A DNA stretch of 61,768 bases from Syntrophaceae bacterium UBA2188 (GTDB lineage: Bacteria; Desulfobacterota; BSN033; UBA1163): the NCBI GenBank assembly GCA_002327985.1, contig DCVM01000185.1:1-61768 (forward strand), given 5' to 3'. The translations under genes were made by a program, and so were the position numbers. Every line of letters starts with the position of its first letter. Positions within the stretch are counted from its first letter, which is position 1. The notes under the pieces were generated by a model. It saw nothing but the letters and a program-made list of their open reading frames with translations, did not search any database and was not told the DNA's origin. Below are positions 17,102-24,304 of this stretch, piece by piece.

Positions 17102-17298
17102 CCTTCCTCCACTCGGTCGTATCTCTCCTGACCGAGACAGAGACTGCATCGCGAATCAGAGCACCATTGGCAGAATTTGCAGTCAGGGCAGCGATGCTTC
17201 TTATCCTTGCTTTCTTCTAAACAGCAGACAAGTCCATAGGGCGTTACCTCAAAACAGACGCCATCTTCGTAGAGATACTTCTTATCTTCATCAGCCAT
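17098..17298 (-). CDS. Small Cys-rich protein coupled to DUF362
   Basis: A 66-residue protein with nine Cys residues, seven of them in the second half: CLEESKDKKHRCPDCKFC then QWCSDSRCSLC. The spacing suggests a metal or iron-sulphur site, but no standard family was recognised. It overlaps the DUF362 gene by four bases, so the proteins are made together. It appears to be the first gene of a five-gene minus-strand unit ending with the YgjP-like gene. Confidence 0.65.
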   Translation of the reverse strand: MADEDKKYLYEDGVCFEVTPYGLVCCLEESKDKKHRCPDCKFCQWCSDSRCSLCLGQERYDRVEEG

Positions 17299-17609
17299 TC
17301 GTTAAACCACCCATCTACTTCCCGTAGAAGAATCCCATAAAATTATAAGATATTCTTCTTCCAATTAACCAATTATCTTTGAAAAGGCAGGAATGAATGT
17401 TACGAAGGACTTATCGATTAATTCTTAAGGTAGTTATAACGTGGCTTGGAGAGGGTTAGGTGATTTATGAATACTCACCATTCCAAAGGGCTTACATGCT
17501 ATTTGACGACTCTGTCGTCATTTGTCATGCCAAATGACGAAACAGAGGTCAATATTTATTTTCTACCGTAACCCTATTAGGGGTGGTTTTGGAAAAAGAT
17601 TTAGAATAA
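17299..17609. other. Intergenic region with two overlapping hairpins
   Basis: No credible gene. At 17505-17519 GACGAC-TCT-GTCGTC forms a hairpin. At 17516-17539 CGTCATTTG-TCATGC-CAAATGACG forms another that shares bases with it, so the two cannot fold at once. This could be an attenuator or the end of a degraded mobile element. Confidence 0.45.
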
Positions 17610-17788
17610 GTGTGCTTGGGGATTACATTCAAGTATTTCTACCCAGGCTTGCTGAAAACTACCTTCGTGCTGGCCCAAAAAAGGCTTCAGATAATGATTC
17701 ACCCCATTAGAAATAATGCCCCGCCCGTGGTCGAGTCTATTCGACTGAAATTTCTAACGGGATAAACTTCGGTTTCATTCAAATTCAT
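17610..17788 (-). pseudogene. Fragment of a second copy of the 19725-20333 gene, split by a repeat
   Basis: The minus strand starts MNLNETEV at 17788 and, after a 63-bp insertion, resumes VNHYLKPFLGQHEGSFQQAW and on through VEILE. The intact gene at 20333 reads MKLNETEVNNYLQPFLGRYE and on. Sequence upstream of the ATG is also shared (CCGAATCAACCC, AATTG-CAAGTTGTTT). Homology fades after codon 35. This is the promoter and 5' end of a decayed paralogue, interrupted by the inverted-repeat element at 17701. Confidence 0.75.
17701..17763. repeat. Inverted-repeat element, family 2 copy A
   Basis: 63 bp with ends ACCCCATTAGAAAT (17701-17714) and ATTTCTAACGGGAT (17750-17763), inverted with two mismatches. 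An internal hairpin, GTCGA-GTCTAT-TCGAC, lies in the middle. It is inserted in a gene fragment, which shows it was mobile. The same terminal motif frames the element at 32561-32649. Confidence 0.65.
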
Positions 17789-18049
17789 ACCCGTCACCTT
17801 TCCGAATCAACCCAATCTCCCTTCTCTCAATTGCCAAGTTGTTTTTGAAACTACATTTTCCTTCTTTTTGAGTTTTCAGCTTTGAGCTTCAGTGATCGGC
17901 ACCTTCTTTCTATGGATGACTCAGGAACTACTGCACTTTGTAAAGTGTATCGTTTACTCTTGCCCCAAAGCTTACCAAACCTTCTCGGCTTGACAATCCC
18001 TTAATTATTTATTAAAAATGTATTACATTATTATCAAATCGAGAATGCC

Positions 18050-18325
18050 TTGAAAATAGAAAAAATCTCATGGGATCAAGAAACAGCTGATCACATTTCA
18101 AACCATCTGGTTTCGCCGGAAGAGGTTGAAGAGGTATTGTTTAATGATGTCGACATACCACTTATGATGCGGGGAAGAGAAGGTAAATATCTTGCTTATG
18201 GAAAAACTCATGGAGGGCGGCTATTATTCATCGTGTGGGCCTCAAAATATAAGAAAACAAAAATCATTACTGCCAGAGATATGACCGAAAAGGAAAAGCG
18301 ATTTTACAGAAGGAGGAAAGAATGA
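18050..18325 (+). CDS. BrnT-like toxin
   Basis: A 91-residue protein of the BrnT/COG2929 ribonuclease type: SWDQETADHISNHLVSPEEV, then a GKTHGGRLLFIVWAS strand pair, then the terminal TARDMTEKEKRFYRRRK that is the family hallmark. It starts with TTG. The downstream antitoxin gene overlaps by four bases. It would cleave RNA unless bound by its partner. A TTGACA lies about 60 bases upstream, but no clean -10 was found. Confidence 0.8.
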   Translation: MKIEKISWDQETADHISNHLVSPEEVEEVLFNDVDIPLMMRGREGKYLAYGKTHGGRLLFIVWASKYKKTKIITARDMTEKEKRFYRRRKE

Positions 18326-18576
18326 AAGTGCCAAAATTTAAAAGTTTAAAAGAAGAAAAGGAATTTTGGGATACCCATGATTCAACGGATTATCACGATA
18401 ACTTCAAGATAACCAAAAGTGTGGTTTTTGTTCGACCCAAGAAAGAAGTCATTTCTTTACGTCTGGAGCCTAAGTTCATAAGGAGATTAAGAGAACTTGC
18501 TGATAAAGAAGGTCTACCTCCTACTACCTATGCTAGGATGTTAATTGTTAAGAGCATTCAGGCCCATACAAAATAA
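18322..18576 (+). CDS. CopG/BrnA-type antitoxin
   Basis: An 84-residue antitoxin: N-terminal toxin-binding arm (PKFKSLKEEKEFWDTHDSTD) followed by a ribbon-helix-helix half (EVISLRLEPKFIRRLRELAD, then GLPPTTYARMLIVKSI). The ATGA overlap with the toxin gene indicates coupled translation. It should bind its own operator as a dimer. Confidence 0.82.
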   Translation: MKVPKFKSLKEEKEFWDTHDSTDYHDNFKITKSVVFVRPKKEVISLRLEPKFIRRLRELADKEGLPPTTYARMLIVKSIQAHTK

Positions 18577-18830
18577 ACCTTTCATCCAGAATTCACCCGG
18601 TAACCTCTTGACCGATTTGCACTACCTGTCCTCCGCAGTCCCGCATTCCCCTCATCTTGGCTTTTAACGGGAATGGCCAAACTTCTCTATGAAGGACACA
18701 TAAACTTGATTTCAACATCATTCAGTCAACAATGTCCCCTCTTCGGAGGTCCACAGTAGCTTTGTATTACGTTTTCCTTCTTTTTCATCAAAAGAAAATG
18801 AGAAACCCAATTACACAGTCGTTATGGGGA
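18577..18830. other. Intergenic stretch, no gene recognised
   Basis: No ORF with coding character. It separates the first BrnT-like module from the HigA remnant and contains no evident dyad beyond short words. Confidence 0.4.
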
Positions 18831-19047
18831 TTATAAGGCCGCCATCATTGGATGTACCTCACGAGACACTCGTTCAGACAGAGCATCCTCGGCCACATCC
18901 ATATCATACCGGCTCTGCAAGTTCATCCAATAGCGGGGATTTTGCCCTACATAGCATCTCAGGCGCAAGGCAAGTTTGGCAGTCACCGAAAGGATGCTAT
19001 ATTGCCCTTTACGTTCCCCCTCTTTGATACTGTGAAGCGTACCAATC
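18831..19047 (-). pseudogene. HigA/VapI-type antitoxin remnant
   Basis: An open minus-strand stretch without a start codon reads ILSVTAKLALRLRCYVGQNP, then RYWMNLQSRYDMDVAEDALS and ERVSREVHP, ending at 18831. This is the characteristic C-terminal half of HigA-type XRE antitoxins (ALRL.RYFG..P.FWMNLQ..YDLEVA). The helix-turn-helix part and any toxin are missing. Its upstream end runs into the 3' end of the BrnA-like gene at 19009, so the truncation probably dates from the arrival of that module. Confidence 0.7.
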
Positions 19048-19251
19048 TATAACCCGCCTAATCATTTTTTGATAAGATGTACGATGCTTTTGTGCTTCTT
19101 TCTTGAAAAACTCCACGCTCGATTTTCTTAACGAGATGGTTATCTTAACGTTCTCTTCTTTCAAGACCAACTGATCCGGTGGGGGGAGAAAGTCTTTTAC
19201 GACTCTCAATTCACCCATTGGTTCATCAGTATATCTTATTTTGTTCTTCAT
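19009..19251 (-). CDS. BrnA-like ribbon-helix-helix antitoxin
   Basis: An 80-residue antitoxin. The C-terminal part (VKITISLRKSSVEFFKKEAQ, then YQKMIRRVIDWYASQYQ) is a ribbon-helix-helix. The N-terminal arm would hold the toxin. GGGAGGAAG sits just before ATG 19251, which I prefer to the longer 92-residue frame. It overlaps the end of the BrnT gene encoded upstream, in the usual toxin-first order. Confidence 0.8.
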   Translation of the reverse strand: MKNKIRYTDEPMGELRVVKDFLPPPDQLVLKEENVKITISLRKSSVEFFKKEAQKHRTSYQKMIRRVIDWYASQYQRGGT

Positions 19252-19513
19252 AGATCTTCCTCCCTTTTCTCCAAAACCCCGCACCATAGATGCGGATGAT
19301 ATTTTCCCTATATGTGAATCGAACGGTCATGATGCCATCTCCGACACGTCCAATACAATAATATCGTTCCTCCTCACCGCTATGGGTTACATCCTCTAAT
19401 ATAATACGTTGGGGGTCAAGAAAAGCACGTTGAGCTATGGCAAAAGAAACACCGTGCTTCGTTTGATTTTCTATATCTTTGTCTTCATCCCAATCGAAAA
19501 GGGTCTTTGGCAC
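19226..19513 (-). CDS. BrnT-family toxin
   Basis: A 95-residue BrnT ribonuclease: FDWDEDKDIENQTKHGVSFA at the start, LDPQRIILEDVTHSGEEERY in the middle, and IRIYGAGFWRKGRKIYEEQ at the end. These are the standard BrnT blocks. It is paired with the antitoxin at 19009-19251 and only distantly like the 18050 toxin, so the two modules are separate acquisitions. Confidence 0.87.
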   Translation of the reverse strand: MPKTLFDWDEDKDIENQTKHGVSFAIAQRAFLDPQRIILEDVTHSGEEERYYCIGRVGDGIMTVRFTYRENIIRIYGAGFWRKGRKIYEEQNKIY

Positions 19514-19595
19514 CTAAAAATAATACGACTTTATAAATTAAAATGCAATATAAAAATATGGCGATATGTATGTAAAAACAATGCTGAGGGATTAT

Positions 19596-19621
19596 GGGGG
19601 ATTTATAAAAAATCCCCATGC
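19596..19621. other. Hairpin downstream of the coiled-coil gene
   Basis: ATGGGGGATTT and AAAATCCCCAT form a near-perfect inverted repeat with a short AT loop. It is about 100 bases beyond the minus-strand gene ending at 19725 and may stabilise or end its transcript, although no long T-run follows. Confidence 0.45.
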
Positions 19622-19724
19622 CTTCAGGCACGCGGGCAATCCCCTGGCAAGATTTCCCCAAAATGGCTGAAATTCAAATTTAAAACTCGGCCTCATGAAA
19701 TGAGGAATCCTGGGGTGGAGAGAT

Positions 19725-20333
19725 TTAAGAAGACTTAAAAAACGTGAGCGAAAGCAAGAAAAGAAAAAAAAGGTAAAACTGTTCTTTCTTAAATTCGAGT
19801 TTTTCCCTTTGGAGTTGGACTTCGAGCCTAAACTGATTCTCTTTTTGCTTCCCTTTATCTTCCATGAGCCTCTTCCAAGATTCAAATCGATCTCTCTTAA
19901 ATTTAAGCCATTCTCCTCGTAACCTAAGTCTTTCTGCTTTGAGCTCGATATCTTTTCTTTTTAACTCAAGGTTCTCATTTTTCTGACTGAAGTATTCTCC
20001 TATCAGAAAGTCTACTATTTTTTTATAAAGACCATTGTCCCCATCCTCTTTATCTTCGTTATTCTCTTTTCCAGGGCTTTCAAGTATTGATTCAAGGGTA
20101 AATTTTTCATCTCTATTCCTTCCAACAGGTTTATACAAGCTCACCTCTCTGTATTTTTTATTCATGTACTCTTTTATATCTTTGTTTCTAACCCTTCTAA
20201 TAATGGGAGTTACTTCTTCTAACGTTTGGGGCTTGGATTCAAGGATTTCCACCCAGGCCTGCTGAAAACTATCCTCGTACCGCCCCAAAAAAGGTTGAAG
20301 ATAATTATTTACCTCGGTTTCGTTCAATTTCAT
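19725..20333 (-). CDS. Coiled-coil protein with a sigma-factor-like N-terminus and a C-terminal membrane anchor
   Basis: A 202-residue protein of no recognised family. Residues 1-90 (NNYLQPFLGRYEDSFQQAWV, then EVTPIIRRVRNKDIKEYM) have the look of sigma-70 region 2. Residues 110-185 are a long charged coiled coil rich in K, E and R. Residues 186-199 (FYLFFLFLLSLTFF) form a hydrophobic C-terminal segment, possibly a membrane anchor. There is no region 4, so it should not act as an ordinary sigma factor. A broken copy of its 5' end lies at 17610-17788 in the same orientation. The sigma likeness is by eye and uncertain. Confidence 0.55.
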   Translation of the reverse strand: MKLNETEVNNYLQPFLGRYEDSFQQAWVEILESKPQTLEEVTPIIRRVRNKDIKEYMNKKYREVSLYKPVGRNRDEKFTLESILESPGKENNEDKEDGDNGLYKKIVDFLIGEYFSQKNENLELKRKDIELKAERLRLRGEWLKFKRDRFESWKRLMEDKGKQKENQFRLEVQLQREKLEFKKEQFYLFFLFLLSLTFFKSS

Positions 20334-20493
20334 ACCGGTTACCTTTCCGAATCAACCCGATAGGCAGAAAGAAATAATAACGAAATAGCCAAAGAAAGCA
20401 AGAAAAGGGAAGGTAGTAAAATCAGCAATCCCTCCCTCAATTGTCAAGTTGTTTGAAAACAGGGGCTTCATCTCCCCCAACCAACGGATATTT

Positions 20494-21360
20494 TCATAAC
20501 GGAGAGATATCTATTCCAAGTATTACAATGGGCATATCAAAGATGGGCCTCAAATATTGGAACTCCTTGAATGCTTTTTCAAAATGCATCATTCCAGAGT
20601 ATGTTTTTCGTCCCCGTTGCAAAGCTTTTTGTTTACCAATCTCACACAAAATATTTGCAAATCCCAGGGTCGGGGTTATCAACGCTCCTAAATGGATCTG
20701 CTTTGAGAAATATGAAAGCATGAATTTTATATAATCTTGGTAGTATGACCTCGCATTGCCAAATTCAACTTCGACCTGAAGGGCAGCCTTTCTGTAATCA
20801 TACTTCAAGTTAAGTTCTGAAATTACCTTTCCCTCTTTTTGCCAACTAAATGCTGAAAATCCCCTTTCAATTTCGCAGTTATAAAAAGCTTGTCCTTCAT
20901 CGACTTTGAAACTTATCCCATTAATTATCTTTTCAACCTCGGCAAAAGAATCATTACGCAACAAACTTTCTTTGTCAGTTTTGTGATACATAGAATCAGC
21001 GATATATAATTTTACATTGTGCACCATATCTTTAGTAACGGGTATTAGCTTGAAAACGTCCAGGGATATTTTCTCAATCTCTAAAAATTCGCCCACGGTT
21101 CCTTTTCTTGTTTCAGTAAACGTCTCATTTAGCCAATCAATAAAAGATGTCTGAATTTTATTCGTGTACTTAATCTGGACATGCTTACGCACATTATTCA
21201 ATCTCCGAAGCACTACTTGCACCGATTGATTATTACCGTAGAGAAGTGTAATGTGTTTTTTCTCTCCCGAATCAGGGCTTTCGAAAAAGCTCTCGAAATT
21301 CTTGTGAATCGTAATTCCTTCTTTAAGGGTCGACTTCCCGACGAGATGTTTAAATGTCAT
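20494..21360 (-). CDS. Probable BglII/BamHI-like restriction endonuclease
   Basis: A 288-residue protein whose C-terminal half resembles the BglII-type nuclease fold. Asp188 (KYDYRK), Glu197 and Glu199 (QVEVEFGN) show the same 9 and 2 residue spacing as the BglII active site (D84, E93, Q95) with BamHI-like E-x-E. The following DYIKFMLSYF...HLGALITPT matches the family's helix and strand after the catalytic Glu. Residues 1-110 may be a DNA-recognition domain. It lies after tcmP and DUF5131 in the same direction, which suggests a modification-restriction unit. No adenine or cytosine methylase of standard type is adjacent. Family assignment is from memory and needs a profile search. Confidence 0.55.
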   Translation of the reverse strand: MTFKHLVGKSTLKEGITIHKNFESFFESPDSGEKKHITLLYGNNQSVQVVLRRLNNVRKHVQIKYTNKIQTSFIDWLNETFTETRKGTVGEFLEIEKISLDVFKLIPVTKDMVHNVKLYIADSMYHKTDKESLLRNDSFAEVEKIINGISFKVDEGQAFYNCEIERGFSAFSWQKEGKVISELNLKYDYRKAALQVEVEFGNARSYYQDYIKFMLSYFSKQIHLGALITPTLGFANILCEIGKQKALQRGRKTYSGMMHFEKAFKEFQYLRPIFDMPIVILGIDISPL

Positions 21361-21483
21361 ACTTTTGATTCAACCTTCCAGGCTGTCGGTTGTTGAGAAA
21401 GTATTGGATGCGAGGATTCTCAATGTCGAAGATGAGCTGTTTCACTCACTATCGCCTGCAACTTGTTCAACTTGCTTGATCCA
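21361..21483 (-). other. Gap with a possible ParB-like gene remnant
   Basis: Between DUF5131 and the nuclease gene the minus strand reads IFDIENPRIQYFLNNRQPGR and stops after YDI. 'ENPRIQ' is a common start of ParB/DUF262-type domains. Without a start codon it is probably a leftover, or chance. Confidence 0.25.
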
Positions 21484-22266
21484 CTATTGTGATAGTGAAA
21501 CAGGTACCTCGTCCCAAGTTCTGCCATCCAGAACCCGGCCGGCTGCTTTCTTGCCAACACGTTTTCCTGAAGAATTAAAGGTCCCCCACTGTTTGAAGAA
21601 AAATGGAACACGATATTTTTTACACTGCTTCTGAATATCGTAAACCCATTCAGGTTTCATAGGCCTTGCCCGCGGCCCGCTTTCTCCACCTACAATAACC
21701 CATTTAATAACGTCAAGAAGGGATTCATCTAAGGAGATAGGGCTTAATAAAGGTTCTATGGATATAAATCTTATGTAAGCTGGAGATTCCTGGAGATGTC
21801 TAATTCGCCATGTATAATTTTGATTCTCTAAAGACACACCCAGCCAAACATTTTCGGGCCATGCTGCCTTTCCATCTTTTCTTGATCTATCAGAAGAAAA
21901 ATATTTTAGTGTCCAGTTCAACATTCGGTCTGACCGCTTCGTCAAGACCTGAAAAATGTGATGTTTGGCTAGGCACATAGTATCAAAGACTCTTCCTATG
22001 AATTCATCAGGAACATCATCGTGGAAAAGGTCGGACATTGAATTAACGAAGATCATTTTTCGTTCTTTCCACGAAAGAGGTAGATCAAGCCGTTCAGGCC
22101 AGAGTTTGAGATCGAACCCTTGTTCATAGGGGTGGTCAGGAACACCACGGAATCTCTTTGCAAATGTTTCAGCATAGCAGTGGGCACACCCTGCGCTCAC
22201 TTTCGTGCACCCCGTCACAGGGTTCCAAGTTGCATCCGTCCATTCTATTTTTGATTTATCGCTCAT
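21484..22266 (-). CDS. Three-Cys-motif protein (DUF5131, phage Gp37/Gp68 family)
   Basis: A 260-residue DUF5131/Gp37-Gp68 protein. The N-terminus gives the motif TDATWNPVTGC then TKVSAGCAHCYAE, with Cys20, Cys27 and Cys30 (CX6CX2C) likely to hold an iron-sulphur cluster. Conserved FVNSMSDLFHDDVP, VLTKRSDRM, WLGVSLEN and VIVGGESGPRARPM follow. The family is found in phages and mobile islands beside TcmP, which is encoded here immediately upstream with a four-base overlap. Chemistry is unknown; a radical-SAM-like nucleic-acid or nucleotide modification is the favoured guess. Confidence 0.85.
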   Translation of the reverse strand: MSDKSKIEWTDATWNPVTGCTKVSAGCAHCYAETFAKRFRGVPDHPYEQGFDLKLWPERLDLPLSWKERKMIFVNSMSDLFHDDVPDEFIGRVFDTMCLAKHHIFQVLTKRSDRMLNWTLKYFSSDRSRKDGKAAWPENVWLGVSLENQNYTWRIRHLQESPAYIRFISIEPLLSPISLDESLLDVIKWVIVGGESGPRARPMKPEWVYDIQKQCKKYRVPFFFKQWGTFNSSGKRVGKKAAGRVLDGRTWDEVPVSLSQ

Positions 22267-23108
22267 TGCCTACTCTTCTCATACTTCATAAAAATATCTT
22301 CGACAATCTTTTTACCTGTCGCATAGTGTCCGGCGAAAAGCATACAATATAAAGGCGCGTTCTTGCTATTCGTCATTAAGATGGGGCTGGAGCAATGACG
22401 AAAAATCTCTCCAAGCCTCTTTTTAAACGCATACCCAAACTCTTTTCCAGAATGCGGCTTCTTAATCGTTTCTATACCGAACAGGGTTCGCTCTTCCATG
22501 TACAAATCCACCATCCAGTCTTTGGTCCCCCAAAAATGATCCAGCCGCTCTCTACTCGCTTTTGAAATCATTTCAGGGTGCTTTCGAAGAACACCACGAT
22601 TAATAGCCATTACCGGGAAGTTAAGAAGTACTTCAATCGTTTTTGTCTCAGCCAAATATTCCATCGATTCCCATTCAAATTGCATGCCGAAAGGGTCAAT
22701 GAAGGCTATAGCCCTTTTCCTGCTCGAGTATGAGAGTTGAGGAAGTATTTGTTCACGAAGGATCTTATTACAATCTCCGTGATAAATGGCAATACCGTGA
22801 GTTGGAAACTCCCCACGAAGCTTCTCCAGTTTTTTCACACGCCAATCCGCTTGCTCAATGAAATGATACTGTGTGAAGGAGGGCGTTAATCCAAGGGCAA
22901 TTCGGGGAGACCCGTCAACATACTTTTGTTCGTCTTTAGTCTTGGGTTTGCCTGTTCCCGCGAATGCGTCGACGTATTCATAGCCCCGACACCAGGTTTG
23001 TTTTTTCAGGACTTTTAGATAACCTGCCAAATATTTACGTAAGAGTTCAAGTTTTTCCAGGGACCACTTTCCGATTATATCTTCCCGTTCTTTGGAGGGG
23101 ATCGGCAT
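22263..23108 (-). CDS. tcmP: Three-Cys-motif partner protein TcmP
   Basis: A 281-residue TcmP. A methyltransferase-like Rossmann core is visible: YVDAFAGTGKP (Asp47-Gly53) as the SAM loop, FIEQADWRV as the acidic strand-2 site, HGDCNKIL, and AIAFIDPFG (138-141) at the place of the catalytic motif. The name reflects its constant pairing with the three-Cys protein encoded next (ATGA overlap). No biochemical role is established. With the nuclease gene downstream, the three genes make a candidate DNA modification and restriction operon. Confidence 0.87.
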   Translation of the reverse strand: MPIPSKEREDIIGKWSLEKLELLRKYLAGYLKVLKKQTWCRGYEYVDAFAGTGKPKTKDEQKYVDGSPRIALGLTPSFTQYHFIEQADWRVKKLEKLRGEFPTHGIAIYHGDCNKILREQILPQLSYSSRKRAIAFIDPFGMQFEWESMEYLAETKTIEVLLNFPVMAINRGVLRKHPEMISKASRERLDHFWGTKDWMVDLYMEERTLFGIETIKKPHSGKEFGYAFKKRLGEIFRHCSSPILMTNSKNAPLYCMLFAGHYATGKKIVEDIFMKYEKSRQ

Positions 23109-23245
23109 CTCCTCTACTCCACTTATTTTTTAGTCCCTCGGTTTTATCAAATGTTTGCCTGAGATGACATCAAGAGTTTACCAATTCGGGCAAAAAGATC
23201 AACAAATATTTTATTCAGCAAAAAACTCTCATGTTCCGATCTTCA

Positions 23246-23372
23246 TCATGGATAAAATTCCAACTCATCGACGATTTTAAATTGATCGACAAGCCAATGT
23301 TGGATGGTATCTCTAATATCCCCGATCATCTCGATATCCCATTCAATCTCTCTTCTTGAAGTAATGAGAAGG
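23246..23372 (-). pseudogene. 3'-end copy of the 24059-24256 gene
   Basis: The minus strand reads SRREIEWDIEMIGDIRDTIQ, then HWLVDQFKIVDELEFYP and a TGA at 23246. It repeats residues 29-65 of the intact gene at 24059 with a few substitutions. About 127 bp are shared as an imperfect direct repeat. The hicAB toxin-antitoxin pair lies exactly between the two copies. Confidence 0.8.
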
Positions 23373-23376
23373 CCTT

Positions 23377-23598
23377 TCAGTGGGTGACCTGATAAATTAC
23401 TGGTCGGTAACGAGGAGATGGTATGGGTTTACCGGATTGATGGGCCGCTTCAATCCAAGCCTTTTTGGCTTTTTCCACCTCCTCCAGGGCCAATTCCGGG
23501 GTTTCACCGAATGCGGAGCAGGAATCCAGGTCAGGAATATCGGCGATGTAGCCGCCATCTTCTTCGCTATAAAAGATGTTGATGTGGTAGTCGCTCAT
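23377..23598 (-). CDS. hicB: HicB-family antitoxin
   Basis: A 73-residue HicB-type protein: YSEEDGGYIADIPDLDSCSA followed by GETPELALEEVEKA is the partial RNase-H fold of the family. It lacks the usual C-terminal DNA-binding domain, as in the short HicB class, so autoregulation is uncertain. Its ATG overlaps the hicA stop. Confidence 0.88.
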   Translation of the reverse strand: MSDYHINIFYSEEDGGYIADIPDLDSCSAFGETPELALEEVEKAKKAWIEAAHQSGKPIPSPRYRPVIYQVTH

Positions 23599-23855
23599 TC
23601 TTCATCCTCCAATCTTAAATTATACAATTCGACCAGTCGCAGGAACTGACAGATTTGGTAAGGCTTGGCTTCCCCTTTTACTTCTTGGAGGTTAACCAGC
23701 TCCTGGATAGCTGGATGTGCGAAAACATGGTGGCTACCGCTCGTACGGACCAGTCGAAATCCAAATCCCTCAACCATATTTATTATGTCCCCGAATGCAA
23801 CATTTCTCAAATACCCCTGGGAGAGCCGTTTGAGCAATGGTCTGCGTCTCATCAT
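23595..23855 (-). CDS. hicA: HicA-family toxin
   Basis: An 86-residue HicA mRNA interferase. The catalytic His is in TSGSHHVFAHP, the dsRNA-binding-type fold continues with LVNLQEVKGEAKPYQICQFL. The subfamily begins with RRRPLLKRLSQG, ahead of the minimal HicA core. Toxin precedes antitoxin, as usual. The module is flanked on both sides by copies of the same gene's 3' end. Confidence 0.88.
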   Translation of the reverse strand: MMRRRPLLKRLSQGYLRNVAFGDIINMVEGFGFRLVRTSGSHHVFAHPAIQELVNLQEVKGEAKPYQICQFLRLVELYNLRLEDEE

Positions 23856-24058
23856 CGCGCCCCTAAAATTGAACGATTAGCAACCGCTGCCTGGATAGCG
23901 TTCATAGCATCCCAAAGATAAGTGGACTAAAAGTAATTTTCCACATTTTATCAAAAAGCTTTGGATTGTAAATTACTTTTTTATTGCCTCTCCAAGAGAC
24001 TTCTTTCTTTTAAAAAGAGAAGGTCATCTAATTTGAGGTTCTCAGAATCCCGTTTTCG

Positions 24059-24256
24059 TCATGGATAAAATTCCAACTCATCGACGATTTTAAATTGATC
24101 GACAAGCCAATGTTGGATGGTATCTCTGACATCAGCGATCATTTCAATGTCCCACTCTATCTCTCTTTTTGAAGGAATGAGCCGTTTCACGAGATCATAG
24201 ATTTGGTTGTCAACAAAATCCTGGCGCTTTATTTGGTCTTCGGTAAAGTTCTGCAT
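24059..24256 (-). CDS. Small hypothetical protein, host of the hicAB insertion
   Basis: A 65-residue acidic protein: an N-terminal QNFTEDQIKRQDFVDNQIYD helix, then REIEWDIEMIADVRDTIQHW. No family recognised. Similar small proteins often accompany island genes. A partial copy of its last 37 codons lies at 23246. The reading frame is conserved between the copies, which supports real coding. Confidence 0.6.
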   Translation of the reverse strand: MQNFTEDQIKRQDFVDNQIYDLVKRLIPSKREIEWDIEMIADVRDTIQHWLVDQFKIVDELEFYP

Positions 24257-24304
24257 ATTTGATCTCCTATTGTATCACTACCCTGCCCGTTCGGTAATCA
24301 CCTT

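Noticed and set aside
17522..17710. Plus-strand 62-residue ORF
   Set aside because: It is antisense to a recognisable gene fragment and ends in the repeat element.
19592..19885. Minus-strand 97-residue ORF
   Set aside because: Out of frame with the coiled-coil gene over most of its length; low-complexity translation.
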